Source: Candidatus Poribacteria bacterium (lineage in GTDB: Bacteria; Poribacteria; WGA-4E; WGA-3G). Taken from it: DNA of 64,000 nucleotides. The notes beneath the pieces were generated by a model, which did not search any database, was not told where the DNA came from, and worked only from the letters and a program-made list of their open reading frames with translations. Of the stretch, positions 1-7,741 are shown piece by piece. The DNA is taken from the NCBI GenBank assembly GCA_009841255.1, contig VXMD01000081.1, positions 38,599-102,598 of the forward strand, in the 5' to 3' direction. Position 1 is the first letter of the stretch. Each line of letters begins with the position of its first letter. The position numbers and the translations under genes were made by a program.

Positions 1-95
1 AGACAATTGACAAACTCGATTTTCCCTACGTCGGCTGACGGTTCTCCGAAATAGAGTAACATGTAACCATCTTGTTCCTCGATCTTTTGAATCAT
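1..95 (-). CDS. 5' part of an unrecognised gene running off the window
   Basis: The first 31 codons of a minus-strand gene are present and the rest lies beyond base 1. The protein begins MIQKIEEQDGYMLLYFGEPS. The ATG at 95-93 has an AGAAAGGA Shine-Dalgarno sequence upstream. It overlaps the stop codon of the sigma-factor gene in an ATGA arrangement, which suggests translational coupling. I do not recognise the family from so short a piece. Confidence 0.5.
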   Translation of the reverse strand, partial: MIQKIEEQDGYMLLYFGEPSADVGKIEFVNC

Positions 96-823
96 CTTTT
101 TCCTTTCTCAACACGAAAACCGTAGGTGTTATTTGGATGGAAGTTTTGAAAACTGCGCGCTCTGACTGGATTTAGGTGCATTCCAAAACTTGGGAATACC
201 AAATTTACGAATAAGGTTTCCATGAAATTAAAAGACACTCGGAAACTACAGAGCGTTTGTTCAATAGCTTCAGCCTGCTTTTTTAATCGTTTCCGCGCGC
301 GACTCAGACGGCTCTTGATTGTGTTCTGAGATACGCCCAAAAACTTGCTAATCTCCTCGCAGGTCATTTCAGCGAGATAGTAAAGGCGGATCACCGTCCG
401 GTCAGCCTCTCGGAGTTTATCGAGGAGTTTTTGAATCAAGGCGCGATCCGATTCCTTTCCCCTTTCCGCCTGCTGTTGTGCTGTATACTCGGCATAACAC
501 AATTCTGCGAGTTCTTCGGGATCGGTTGATGTTAGCGACTGCAGTTGCGGTTGAGCGGCTTGTTTTCGGAGCCATGTGACGCACAGGTTATTGGCGATAA
601 CATAGAGCCATTTTGCGAATCGATCTGGGTGTGTCAAGGTGGCGAGTTTTTGGTACGCCGTGAGGAATACCTCCTGCGTAATATCTTCTGCGATGTGAAA
701 ATCGTCGAGTTTTCTCCAGACAAGCGCGTGAATCTGCGATTGATATTTCTCAACCAAAGCGGCAAAAGCGTCTTGATCACCCTTCAAAGTGAGTTGAACC
801 AACTGATTGTCACTATGTTGCAT
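92..823 (-). CDS. ECF sigma-70 factor, C-terminally short relative to its paralogue
   Basis: RNA polymerase sigma factor of the ECF group. Region 2 is visible early (the segment DFHIAEDITQEVF, then WLYVIANN) and region 4 later (TCEEISKFLGVSQNTIKSRLSRARKR), the helix-turn-helix that reads the -35 box. The ATG at 823 is chosen because GGAGG lies six bases upstream; the open frame extends further but without a start signal. The protein is 243 residues. The 718-residue paralogue at 5.4-7.6 kb carries a membrane helix and further domains after the same sigma core. This one ends about 35 residues after the shared part with an unrelated Arg-rich tail, so it is probably a truncated derivative. Whether it is active cannot be seen. 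Confidence 0.85.
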   Translation of the reverse strand: MQHSDNQLVQLTLKGDQDAFAALVEKYQSQIHALVWRKLDDFHIAEDITQEVFLTAYQKLATLTHPDRFAKWLYVIANNLCVTWLRKQAAQPQLQSLTSTDPEELAELCYAEYTAQQQAERGKESDRALIQKLLDKLREADRTVIRLYYLAEMTCEEISKFLGVSQNTIKSRLSRARKRLKKQAEAIEQTLCSFRVSFNFMETLFVNLVFPSFGMHLNPVRARSFQNFHPNNTYGFRVEKGKR

Positions 824-1430
824 AGGGTCCCTCCATAAAAATCTTTCTCCTCTGTGATTAAAGACGAAAATTGAGGGTTGAAAAGTTGCACTTTTGAAAA
901 AAATGCGTTTTTTTGTAAATAACACCTATTTTTTTAGCTTCCTGTGTGCAGCATAACTGCTATGAACCGTGCCATTGAAATCCATCGTTAACGGTATAGA
1001 CAGTATAACCGACATGGGGAAAATCCATCAGAAAATTCGGGAATTCACGAAAAAAACACAGGATGGCTCAAATTGCACATTTGACCGAGCAAGTTTGCGC
1101 TTACAAGGATTTCTGCTGATATATTTCTTTTACAATTTACGTGGTTAACTAGGTTTGCGGTTTACCAAGTTCAATGCATCAACCGTGGATGAAAAGTTTC
1201 TTAAAAGAGTCCGTCATGCGGCTAAAGCATTATCTCAAGCACGGATGGATTCTTCTTCAATTCAATTGAATCGAACTGAAGACGTGGCTTTTGGGCAGGT
1301 GGAAAAGACTGATAGTAATAAGAGTTGCGTATTGAATACTGCAAGGCGAGAAGTGTTCAAAGGTACGACAAAGAGAATAGTTATGAGAAAGCAACAACAT
1401 GCACCAACCATCACGGATAGCGTGAAGACT
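824..1430. other. intergenic stretch, little supported
   Basis: About 600 bases upstream of the sigma gene. The first 110 bases are AT-rich and probably hold its promoter. One open frame (1155-1439, plus, TTG start, 94 codons, Ser/Thr/Lys-rich) lies at the right. It has no convincing ribosome site and no recognisable family, so I do not call it a gene. Confidence 0.4.
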
Positions 1431-1640
1431 CTAAAATGACCGAATTACCTTTGCCACCAAACGCTGTTTGAATTCTGGAGCATTCGGATCGCCGAGGATG
1501 ACAAAAAAGTCCGTACCAGCGTAACCCGAACGGCGCAAAGCGAAGTAGATGTTAATACCCTCTACCTGCCAGATTAGGCGACTACCGAGGCTTAAGGCAG
1601 GACTGAAGTCGTATGTGAGGGTTAGAATCTGTTGATAACG
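1431..1640 (-). pseudogene. C-terminal fragment of an unrecognised protein
   Basis: An open minus-strand frame ends at 1431. Its last 60-70 residues look like real protein (for example SLGSRLIWQVEGINIYFALR and GTDFFVILGDPNAPEF), while the upstream part is only the alternate frame of the neighbouring transposase fragment. No start codon belongs to it. It is probably the tail of a gene cut when the transposase arrived or was deleted. Function unknown. Confidence 0.35.
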
Positions 1641-2020
1641 TCTCTCAAAATGCCACTGGAGTAGCCGTTTGAAACAATCCAATCTGCGATGAACTCGCAA
1701 AACTCACTGATAAACGCTGCCAATGCTTTGTATCTGCGTCCGAGCGTCAGGCGAGATGGACACGAACGCAATCGCAGGGTCTCAAGCAGGAGCGGATGTG
1801 TGTATAACCAATAATGCTGTCGGCGTGTCGCATGGATCCGTCTCTGTGTCATTAGGACGAAAAAGACGACTAAGGAAGCATCTGAATACGTTTTCGGTTT
1901 CCCTCTGCTAATAGTATGCTCTTTAGTTCCAAGAAACTCGTCAAGTAAGAAAAACAGAAATGTGATATAATCTTTCATGTCAGGATAATACATCGGATAC
2001 TCCTTCAATGGGTTGGTTTT
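1622..2020 (-). pseudogene. transposase fragment (N-terminal part only)
   Basis: The translation resembles the N-terminal part of DDE transposases of the IS4/IS5/IS982 kind: PDMKDYITFLFFLLDEFLG, then KTYSDASLVVFFVLMTQRR, then a short Arg-rich helix. About 130 residues remain and no catalytic DDE core follows, so it is a remnant. A 12-base perfect inverted repeat (1978-1989 and 2036-2047, TGTCAGGATAAT and its complement) brackets the start region. It may be an insertion-sequence end or a hairpin. Confidence 0.5.
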
Positions 2021-2053
2021 CATTAAAGGATACCCATTATCCTGACAACTCAC

Positions 2054-2381
2054 AACTTTATTTATGAACCACTCTCGTTAAAATAAGTCTAACAATAAGT
2101 CTGTTAACATGCCCCACACTAAAAGGCATAGGATTCTTGTATCACCCAAAACTGCACAACTAAATAGGGCCGCTCATGTCAAAGGTGTGTGCGGTTGTTT
2201 TTCATGAAGCCAGTGACCACGGGGGGTAAATGTTTTCATTCGCACTCATTCTTTACATGAGCCAATAGGTCTTACACTTTGACTACAAGCGGTTATTCTC
2301 TCCATCTGCCCAGCAGTACAGATCCTATGCAAAAGTTAAGATTGTCAAGGCATTCTCAATGGATAAGTGTTGTCATAAGTA
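2054..2381. other. intergenic stretch with one copy of a 24-base repeat
   Basis: No coding frame is supported here. Bases 2061-2084 match 5311-5334 at 22 of 24 positions in the same orientation. Nothing else stands out. Confidence 0.4.
2061..2084 (+). repeat. 24-base direct repeat, copy 1
   Basis: Reads TTTATGAACCAC then TCTCGTTAAAAT. The second copy at 5311-5334 differs at two positions. The two copies flank the broken ABC-2 permease region. Confidence 0.6.
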
Positions 2382-3176
2382 TTATATCTCAACACGTACA
2401 AACGTAAGATAAGTTCCCGACATAAGAACAACAAAAAACAAAATCAACAAGAACAAATCAATAGCTGCAGCGTTAAAATCTCGACTGAGACTGAGCGTAT
2501 CTTCAAAGGCCGGAATTGATTCTGGGCTGATAGGCTTCTTCGACATTCCCTCACGAACCCCAATAATATGGAGACTATCGGGATCTGCTCTATCCATATC
2601 CGTGACGAATTCTCGGTATTCGCGTGCATAACGCTGCACATTCTCCAAAAATTGTTGATGCCGTTCAAACCCCGTTCCGACAAAAACTTCAAGAAGATGC
2701 TGGATAAGCGTAACAGGTGAGATACGGGTGACAGAACGTGCCAGTTGAATTTGGGCAATCTGTTGATTTAAATGTTCTTGGGACAAACGTTCGTCTTGTT
2801 CAGTACCTTTGGCGACATACTCACTATCTAACTGTATCTTTTTTTCTGGAAACCCACGCGTCTCTTGCGAAAGAGCAAAGTATTCATCCCTGAGTTCTCT
2901 GTGGTTCTGTCCGCCGCGTTTGTATAATTCATCATAAGTCATTGGGTTTGAAAACCCACTTGCAATCAAAGCAACAGTACTCGGTATAAAAACGACGAAA
3001 GTACACCACGTCAATAGGAGTATCACAAGGCTCACCGCACTATTCTGCACAGATGACGAAACTAACAAACCTAACGCAAGAAACAGGCATAAGTACAGAA
3101 TCGAAATAATAAATATAATAGCTAAACGTATCCACGCGTCGGTGCCAAGGTGAATGTTGCTGGATATAGAAATTAC
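2382..3176 (-). pseudogene. ABC-2 type permease, C-terminal part (split by a tnpB element)
   Basis: This is the C-terminal portion of an ABC-2/DUF3526-type membrane permease whose N-terminal part lies at 4629-5130. Reading in frame upstream of the first TTG, the sequence continues through an acidic loop and a helix (GTDAWIRLAIIFIISILYL, then LALGLLVSSSVQNSAV) up to about base 3177. Next come a second helix, a long periplasmic-type domain of about 150 residues and a final helix near the C-terminus. There is no legitimate start here. The helix expected between the two fragments is absent, so bases were lost as well as interrupted. Confidence 0.75.
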
Positions 3177-3185
3177 GGGACTTTC

Positions 3186-3227
3186 CGAAATGAAAGCCCA
3201 ATCCTTTAGGTTTGGGATGAAATTTCG
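3186..3227 (+). repeat. left-end hairpin of tnpB element 1
   Basis: Outer arms CGAAAT/ATTTCG enclose an inner stem CCCAA/TTGGG with the loop containing CCTTTAGG. Such imperfect subterminal hairpins are what IS200/IS605 transposases bind. The 31-base core is identical to the hairpin at 63961-64000. Confidence 0.75.
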
Positions 3228-3261
3228 CTCTCTTGGAAAGGACCAAAACTCCCAAAAACTT

Positions 3262-3290
3262 ATGACATTCGGGTTAAATTATGGTATAAT
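3262..3290 (+). promoter_or_regulatory. promoter of tnpB 1
   Basis: ATGACA, a 17-base spacer, then a perfect TATAAT. Transcription should begin near 3297, the first base of the structured leader. Confidence 0.7.
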
Positions 3291-3296
3291 TAATAC

Positions 3297-3388
3297 TATC
3301 ACACTGGCAGACAGTTGAAGCGCAATCGCTTGATTGTGTGTCTGCCTACCCACTTCAACGGGGTTAAAGGTGTGATGTGTGATATACC
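3297..3388 (+). ncRNA. structured tnpB leader RNA, copy 1
   Basis: P1 pairs 3297-3304 with 3377-3384 (8 bp). P2 pairs 3306-3313 with 3339-3346 (8 bp). P3 pairs 3321-3327 with 3332-3338 (7 bp including one G-U) under the loop GCTT. A 7-base bulge at 3314-3320 (GTTGAAG) is complementary to 3353-3359 (CTTCAAC), giving a pseudoknot. The conserved unpaired segment GGGGTTAA follows. The start codon comes four bases after P1. The same layout, with different bases in every helix, occurs at 55731-55824. No classical Shine-Dalgarno sequence is seen in front of the start. Confidence 0.7.
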
Positions 3389-4498
3389 ATGAAAACTTAT
3401 AAATATCCATTCTACGATCAATCGAATACGATACGCATTGGTAACTTGCTTGACGATATGTGGGAAGTGCATGAGTATTTCCACACGTGGCAACGTCACC
3501 GCTATAAAGATGAGCTGCCGTATGCCGGCTACGAGGCGATGTGTTTGCACGCAACCGAGTTGAAACACTCCACGCACCGACATTGGCATGTGTTGCCGAG
3601 TCAAGCGATCCAAGAAGAACTCAAACGTATTCACTTGGCGTATGAGCGTTTTTTCAAGAGACTCGGCGGTAGACCGAAAATCAAGAAACGCCATAAGTTT
3701 AAATCCTTCACACTCAAACAAACGGGCTGGTCTCTGAAAGGCAATCGCCTCACCCTCAATTTCAGAAAATGGGACAAGGGTAAATGGCGATATGATAAAG
3801 TTGCTTATACTTTCCATAAACACCGTGAGTTTTACGGAAATATCCGCCGTATCACGATAAAGCGTGACGCGTGCGGTGATTACTATCTCTACATACTCAC
3901 GGATTTTGTAGAAACAAAACTTCTGCCAACAACGGGTAAGAGTGTTGGGGCAGACTTTGGTATGAAAGACGCATACTTGACACTTAGCACGGGTGCAAAG
4001 AAACAACACCCACAACCTTTGAAACAGTCCTTGAACAAACTTCGGTCTCTCAACAAAAGTCTTTCTCGAAAGATTAAGGGTTCTAAGGGTTGGTGGCGGT
4101 GTGTGAGACAACTTGCACGCCTGTATCGGAAAATCAGCAACCAACGCAAAGACTTTCATTGGCAACTCGCCTCTGAACTCTGTAAGAAGTTTGATACAAT
4201 CATTATTGAAACCTTGAACCTTGACGGCATGAAACGACTTTGGGGACGCAAGGTGTCTGATCTTTCCTTCTATCAGTTTGTTGAGATATTGAAGTATAAG
4301 TGCCAAAAACATAAGCGTCAACTCATTGAAATCGGGCAATGGACATCCACCTCTAAACCTTGCTCCGATTGTGGATACCATAACGAAAACTTAACTCTGA
4401 ACGATAGGCAGTGGAGGTGTTCTGAATGTGGTTCGCACCACGACCGAGACATCAACGCTGCGATAAATATTTTGCGGGCAGGGATAGCCGTTGCCTAA
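3389..4498 (+). CDS. tnpB: TnpB, RNA-guided nuclease of an IS1341-type element
   Basis: 369 residues, the usual size for compact TnpB (OrfB of IS200/IS605). The RuvC-like active site is complete: Asp189 in GADFG, Glu274 in IIIETLNLDG and Asp354 in HHDRD. A zinc ribbon with Cys325/Cys328 and Cys344/Cys347 sits in the C-terminal part. TnpB proteins cut DNA next to a transposon-adjacent motif, guided by an omegaRNA made from the 3' end of the element. The ATG follows directly after the structured leader. All key residues are intact, so the protein is probably functional. Confidence 0.92.
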   Translation: MKTYKYPFYDQSNTIRIGNLLDDMWEVHEYFHTWQRHRYKDELPYAGYEAMCLHATELKHSTHRHWHVLPSQAIQEELKRIHLAYERFFKRLGGRPKIKKRHKFKSFTLKQTGWSLKGNRLTLNFRKWDKGKWRYDKVAYTFHKHREFYGNIRRITIKRDACGDYYLYILTDFVETKLLPTTGKSVGADFGMKDAYLTLSTGAKKQHPQPLKQSLNKLRSLNKSLSRKIKGSKGWWRCVRQLARLYRKISNQRKDFHWQLASELCKKFDTIIIETLNLDGMKRLWGRKVSDLSFYQFVEILKYKCQKHKRQLIEIGQWTSTSKPCSDCGYHNENLTLNDRQWRCSECGSHHDRDINAAINILRAGIAVA

Positions 4499-4628
4499 AT
4501 ACGATATGCCCTATATCCACGCGATGTAGGGGAAACGCCCGCAGGTGGAGACGGAATAAGACGGTGGACTTTTCAAGGAAACCGCACTGTCTATGAAACC
4601 GAAGCCCACGCCTTTAGGCGTTGGGTGC
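4499..4628 (+). ncRNA. omegaRNA (reRNA) region of tnpB 1, non-coding part
   Basis: 130 bases between the tnpB stop and the right end, finishing in a stable hairpin (4604-4626). In studied TnpB systems this region, with the 3' part of tnpB, makes the guide RNA scaffold, and the first 16-20 bases beyond the right end act as guide. Here those bases (from 4629) belong to the broken ABC-2 permease. The 5' limit is not visible. Confidence 0.55.
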
Positions 4629-5130
4629 TATCACCACGACTCACCGGATGTGTTAGGACAAGACGCAATGTACCGCGCTCACGTTCTCCCGCAAGTGCAT
4701 CGTAAGCAAAAATAAGTGACATTAGGCTCAGAACTACTTCAAAGATAAAGACAATATCAATCGATGAGAAGAGATTCAGAAATGGATTCGTTGATCCATG
4801 CTTCTGACCATCCCATAGTGTGGGCACAAGACCGTGAAATACAAAAATTTCGTTATTCAGCCGTTTATCCAATCCAACATTAAAGATACTCAACAGATTT
4901 GGTGGACGGATAACATCCCAACTTACGCCCGAATAGGTTTTTCTTTCCAGCATTGTCTCGTGATTCGATTTAACAGCAGCATTGTAACTTGCTAACCGGC
5001 GATCATAATCCTTAATCAACACAGATGTATTGGCAACAACAAGCAACAACGTAATGATAAACACCACTACAAAACGGAATGTCATTAGGTTGTCAAGTAG
5101 TTCTCGGCGAATGAGTGTAGTTAACATCAT
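4629..5130 (-). pseudogene. ABC-2 type permease, N-terminal part (split by a tnpB element)
   Basis: It starts at an ATG with GAGGAA upstream. It shows the N-terminal helix (FRFVVVFIITLLLVVANTSV), a periplasmic-type loop, a second helix and the motif AYDALAGERERGTLRLVLTHP typical of ABC-2 permeases. After VSRG the frame enters the insertion element and stops. Family members normally continue with another helix of about 30 residues before the segment found at the start of the C-terminal fragment. That helix is missing from both halves. It would have been the membrane part of an ABC exporter; no ATPase gene lies next to it. Confidence 0.8.
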
Positions 5131-5159
5131 GTATTCCTCTCAACAAGTTTACCAGTTTC

Positions 5160-5304
5160 CACTTTTTCTGCTCGCTTATCACGCTGATCCATAAAACCGC
5201 TTTTCTCGGACTCGGTGTGCTGCTTTTACAACTCGCAATGTTAATGAATGTCATCTATGGACTTCCTACACGAAATGTCACACATATGAAGACTGTTTTT
5301 CAAT
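5160..5304 (+). pseudogene. possible C-terminal fragment of a membrane protein
   Basis: One plus-strand frame reads HKTAFLGLGVLLLQLAMLMN then VIYGLPTRNVTHMKTVFQ and a stop. This looks like a transmembrane helix and a natural C-terminus, but there is no start. It is probably another remnant in this decayed stretch. Family not recognised. Confidence 0.3.
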
Positions 5305-5310
5305 AAATGA

Positions 5311-5334
5311 TTTATGAACCACCCTCATTAAAAT
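5311..5334 (+). repeat. 24-base direct repeat, copy 2
   Basis: Matches 2061-2084 at 22 of 24 positions, same orientation. It lies upstream of the ABC-2 permease start. Confidence 0.6.
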
Positions 5335-5436
5335 GTAGTGTTATCAAATGGCACTGGGATTTGAATAAACGTTGCATAAAATTTTCTCTTATTTTTAGCA
5401 CGAAGGGCGTTTTTTGAAGTTGGGTTTCGTGTCAGG

Positions 5437-7581
5437 TTAATCCTTGGATTTACTTTTCAAAGCCTCTACCACGAATTTCTCCAAATCCATCTCTCTTGCT
5501 TCGTGAGTAATTAATTTACCTTCTCTGTCAATAAGAAAAGTTGCTGGAATGCTTGGGATAGCATATTGCCAAGCGATCGAATTTTTGACAGTTCCGTTAT
5601 CAAGAATCTGTCGCCACGGAATGTCGTTTTCTTGAATGTAGTCTCGGAGTTTCGGTTCATCATAATCAAGGCTGATCCCGATGATGTCAAAGCCTTCATC
5701 TTTATGGGTATCGTATACCTTTTTGAGGTAGGGCATTTCTCTAAGACCAGGACTGTACCACATCGCCCAAAAGTTGAGTAGAATGACTTTTCCACGATAG
5801 TCGTGTAGTGCAATCGAATCCCCATTGAGATCAATAGCGGAAAAGTTTGGGACAGGTTTCCCAATCAATTCGTGTAACGGATCCGCGTTGCGTTCATAGG
5901 ATTCGGCGAGTTCGGTATTATCTAACTTCTGGTAGGTGTAGGCAAATAGCGTGGGAATAAAGATGTTGTCTGGATTCTGGTGTTCAGCGGACTTAACAAC
6001 AGCAAGCATATCCTCATAGCGTCCGATTGCGTTCAGCATATCACAGAGCGTAATATAACCTACAATATTGGGTTTCATGACTGATTTGAAACGTTCGATA
6101 AGCGCATCCACTGCTGATTCGTTCCCGACTTCGATATAGAGACTCACAAGCAATGGATACAGTTCATAGAAATCTACGTCATCTGGGTGTTTCTTAAGTG
6201 TTTCTTCTAAAGCCGTAACGGCTGCTTCGCGACTACCATACATATCTTGGAGTGCGGACTCCCAAACATTAGTTGACTCATAAATTTTAGAAGAGAAACT
6301 CAAGTTTAGGCACTGAAAATCATCATTTGCGTGATGTCGGCAACGGACAAGTGGCATATCATCACCATACACCAAGCGTTGCCTACTTTTGTAAGTTCGA
6401 TATTCAGGGTGAAACTCGTACCCGTAACTCACTGACATTTTCGGATCAACATTCAAGGGATAGCCTGCTTTACCTCCATTTGTATCTGCGAGGCAGATCA
6501 GGATGTTTGCATCTGGCAAATATTGGGGGTGAAGATCCGAGAGCCACTCTGGAAGATCCCCATATTCTTTCTGATAAGCATGAATTGCCTCGCTGATTAC
6601 GAGTAAATTTTGCCTACAGATTTCGATGTTTTTCTGTTGTTCCTGAGTAAGGGTGCGGGTTTGGTTTGTGGGTTGTGCTACTGTGGGGGTCTCGGAATCT
6701 TTCGGACCGGCACCGATCCCTTTACCAGAGCGTCCCACCTGATTTCGAACATCTGGTTTTGATGGCAGGTCTATCACAATAGGTGCTTCAATAAGTTCTA
6801 CTGTCATCTCAGATGTGGTATCAAAGCTATAGGGTCGCTGGAAACGCGCTAAGTATTGATTGCTAACGCCGAGCATCATTACAACGAGAATAGCAGTTGA
6901 AGTGGCAATTGCCCACGGGACTAACGGCTTACCCCGAGACGGGGTAACGGGTTTAATATGCGCGATCTCCCGCACGATGTTTTCGGTGAGATTTGCAGAC
7001 AGTTGGAAGCTATCCAACGCTTCTCGAATGATAGGTTCTTCCTTCTTCAAACGCTGGCGCGCTCGACTGAGCCGACTCTTAATTGTATTTACAGATACCC
7101 CCAAAAACTTACTAATTTCTTCACACGTCATCTCTCCAAAGTAATAGAGGGTCATCACAGTCCGTTCGCTCTCTTGTAACTTGGCAAGCAACTGTTTAAC
7201 GACTTTTTGCTGTGATTCAGTCGCGGTTTTTGCCTGTTCATCCGCTACATATCGGGAATATGTTGCTTCTCCCTTCACTGCCATGTTAATGCCCTCCATC
7301 AATCGGACATGCAATCGATTCTTACGGAACCACGCAATGCAACGATGGTTTGTAACCACATACAACCATCCCGGGAACCGATCCGGTTCTCTTAGGGTTG
7401 CCAGATCTCTATAGACTTGCAGAAAAGTCTCCTGCGTAATATCTTCAGCGATATGGAAGTCCCCGATTTTCCGCCATGCGAGCGCGTGAACCCGTTTCTG
7501 GTACTTCTTCACTAAGCACGCAAAAGCAGCCTCATCGCCGTCAAGGATACGTTGAATCAGTTCAGCATTATCGTTTCTCAT
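5437..7581 (-). CDS. ECF sigma factor fused to membrane helix, helical repeats and cysteine-less thioredoxin fold
   Basis: Residue numbers count from a TTG four codons upstream. Sigma region 2 lies at about 10-95 (DFHIAEDITQETF) and region 4 at about 140-185 (TCEEISKFLGVSVNTIKSRL). One transmembrane helix follows near 226-245, then a linker. A pilin-like segment follows (near 325-365, CRQNLLVISEAIHAYQKEYG), then helical repeats (about 445-570). Last is an AhpC/TlpA-like redoxin domain (575-715). The redoxin keeps its cis-Pro segment (SIPATFLID) but has WYSPG where the catalytic WCxPC should be, so it cannot do dithiol chemistry. The ATG at 7581 has GAGG eight bases upstream. Inference: a membrane-tethered sigma factor with an extracytoplasmic sensing domain. 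Confidence 0.88.
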   Translation of the reverse strand: MRNDNAELIQRILDGDEAAFACLVKKYQKRVHALAWRKIGDFHIAEDITQETFLQVYRDLATLREPDRFPGWLYVVTNHRCIAWFRKNRLHVRLMEGINMAVKGEATYSRYVADEQAKTATESQQKVVKQLLAKLQESERTVMTLYYFGEMTCEEISKFLGVSVNTIKSRLSRARQRLKKEEPIIREALDSFQLSANLTENIVREIAHIKPVTPSRGKPLVPWAIATSTAILVVMMLGVSNQYLARFQRPYSFDTTSEMTVELIEAPIVIDLPSKPDVRNQVGRSGKGIGAGPKDSETPTVAQPTNQTRTLTQEQQKNIEICRQNLLVISEAIHAYQKEYGDLPEWLSDLHPQYLPDANILICLADTNGGKAGYPLNVDPKMSVSYGYEFHPEYRTYKSRQRLVYGDDMPLVRCRHHANDDFQCLNLSFSSKIYESTNVWESALQDMYGSREAAVTALEETLKKHPDDVDFYELYPLLVSLYIEVGNESAVDALIERFKSVMKPNIVGYITLCDMLNAIGRYEDMLAVVKSAEHQNPDNIFIPTLFAYTYQKLDNTELAESYERNADPLHELIGKPVPNFSAIDLNGDSIALHDYRGKVILLNFWAMWYSPGLREMPYLKKVYDTHKDEGFDIIGISLDYDEPKLRDYIQENDIPWRQILDNGTVKNSIAWQYAIPSIPATFLIDREGKLITHEAREMDLEKFVVEALKSKSKD

Positions 7582-7741
7582 CAAACGCCTCAAAAAAGAA
7601 AGTGCCTTATTTGGTTGGTATATAGTGACGCGGCTTGCGGATAAAAACTTACATAATTCCGCGAAAAAGTGGGATCTTTATGCCAAAATGTTGATTGGAA
7701 GGGTAGTCTAAGGCAGAAAGGTAGTAAGGGGTGAAAAAGGT

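Larger units (their letters stand above)
3177..4628 (+). mobile_element. IS1341-type IS200/IS605 element (tnpB only), copy 1
   Basis: The element runs from an imperfect left-end hairpin (3186-3227, core loop CCTTTAGG) to a right-end hairpin (4604-4626, same CCTTTAGG loop). Inside are a promoter, a structured leader, tnpB and a short 3' region. No tnpA is present, so movement would need a transposase in trans. It lies in the opposite orientation to the ABC-2 permease gene that it divides. The outer edges are estimates to within a few bases. The left flank ends in TTAC, a known target for some family members. Confidence 0.8.

Noticed and set aside
1155..1439. Plus-strand open frame of 94 codons
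   Set aside because: TTG start without a ribosome site, low-complexity Ser/Lys-rich translation and no family pattern.
3040..3255. 71-codon minus-strand frame spanning the element's left junction
   Set aside because: It is out of frame with the permease, whose real frame continues past it in another phase.
3297..3388. The tnpB leader as an HDV-like or twister ribozyme
   Set aside because: The strand order (P1, P2, bulge, P3, then pseudoknot, P1) does not fit the HDV nested double pseudoknot, and I could not find the conserved twister core. Left as an unnamed fold.
3299..4381. Long minus-strand open frame of 360 codons opposite tnpB 1
   Set aside because: It is the antisense shadow of tnpB. 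Its translation has no family pattern, while the plus strand has all RuvC and zinc residues.
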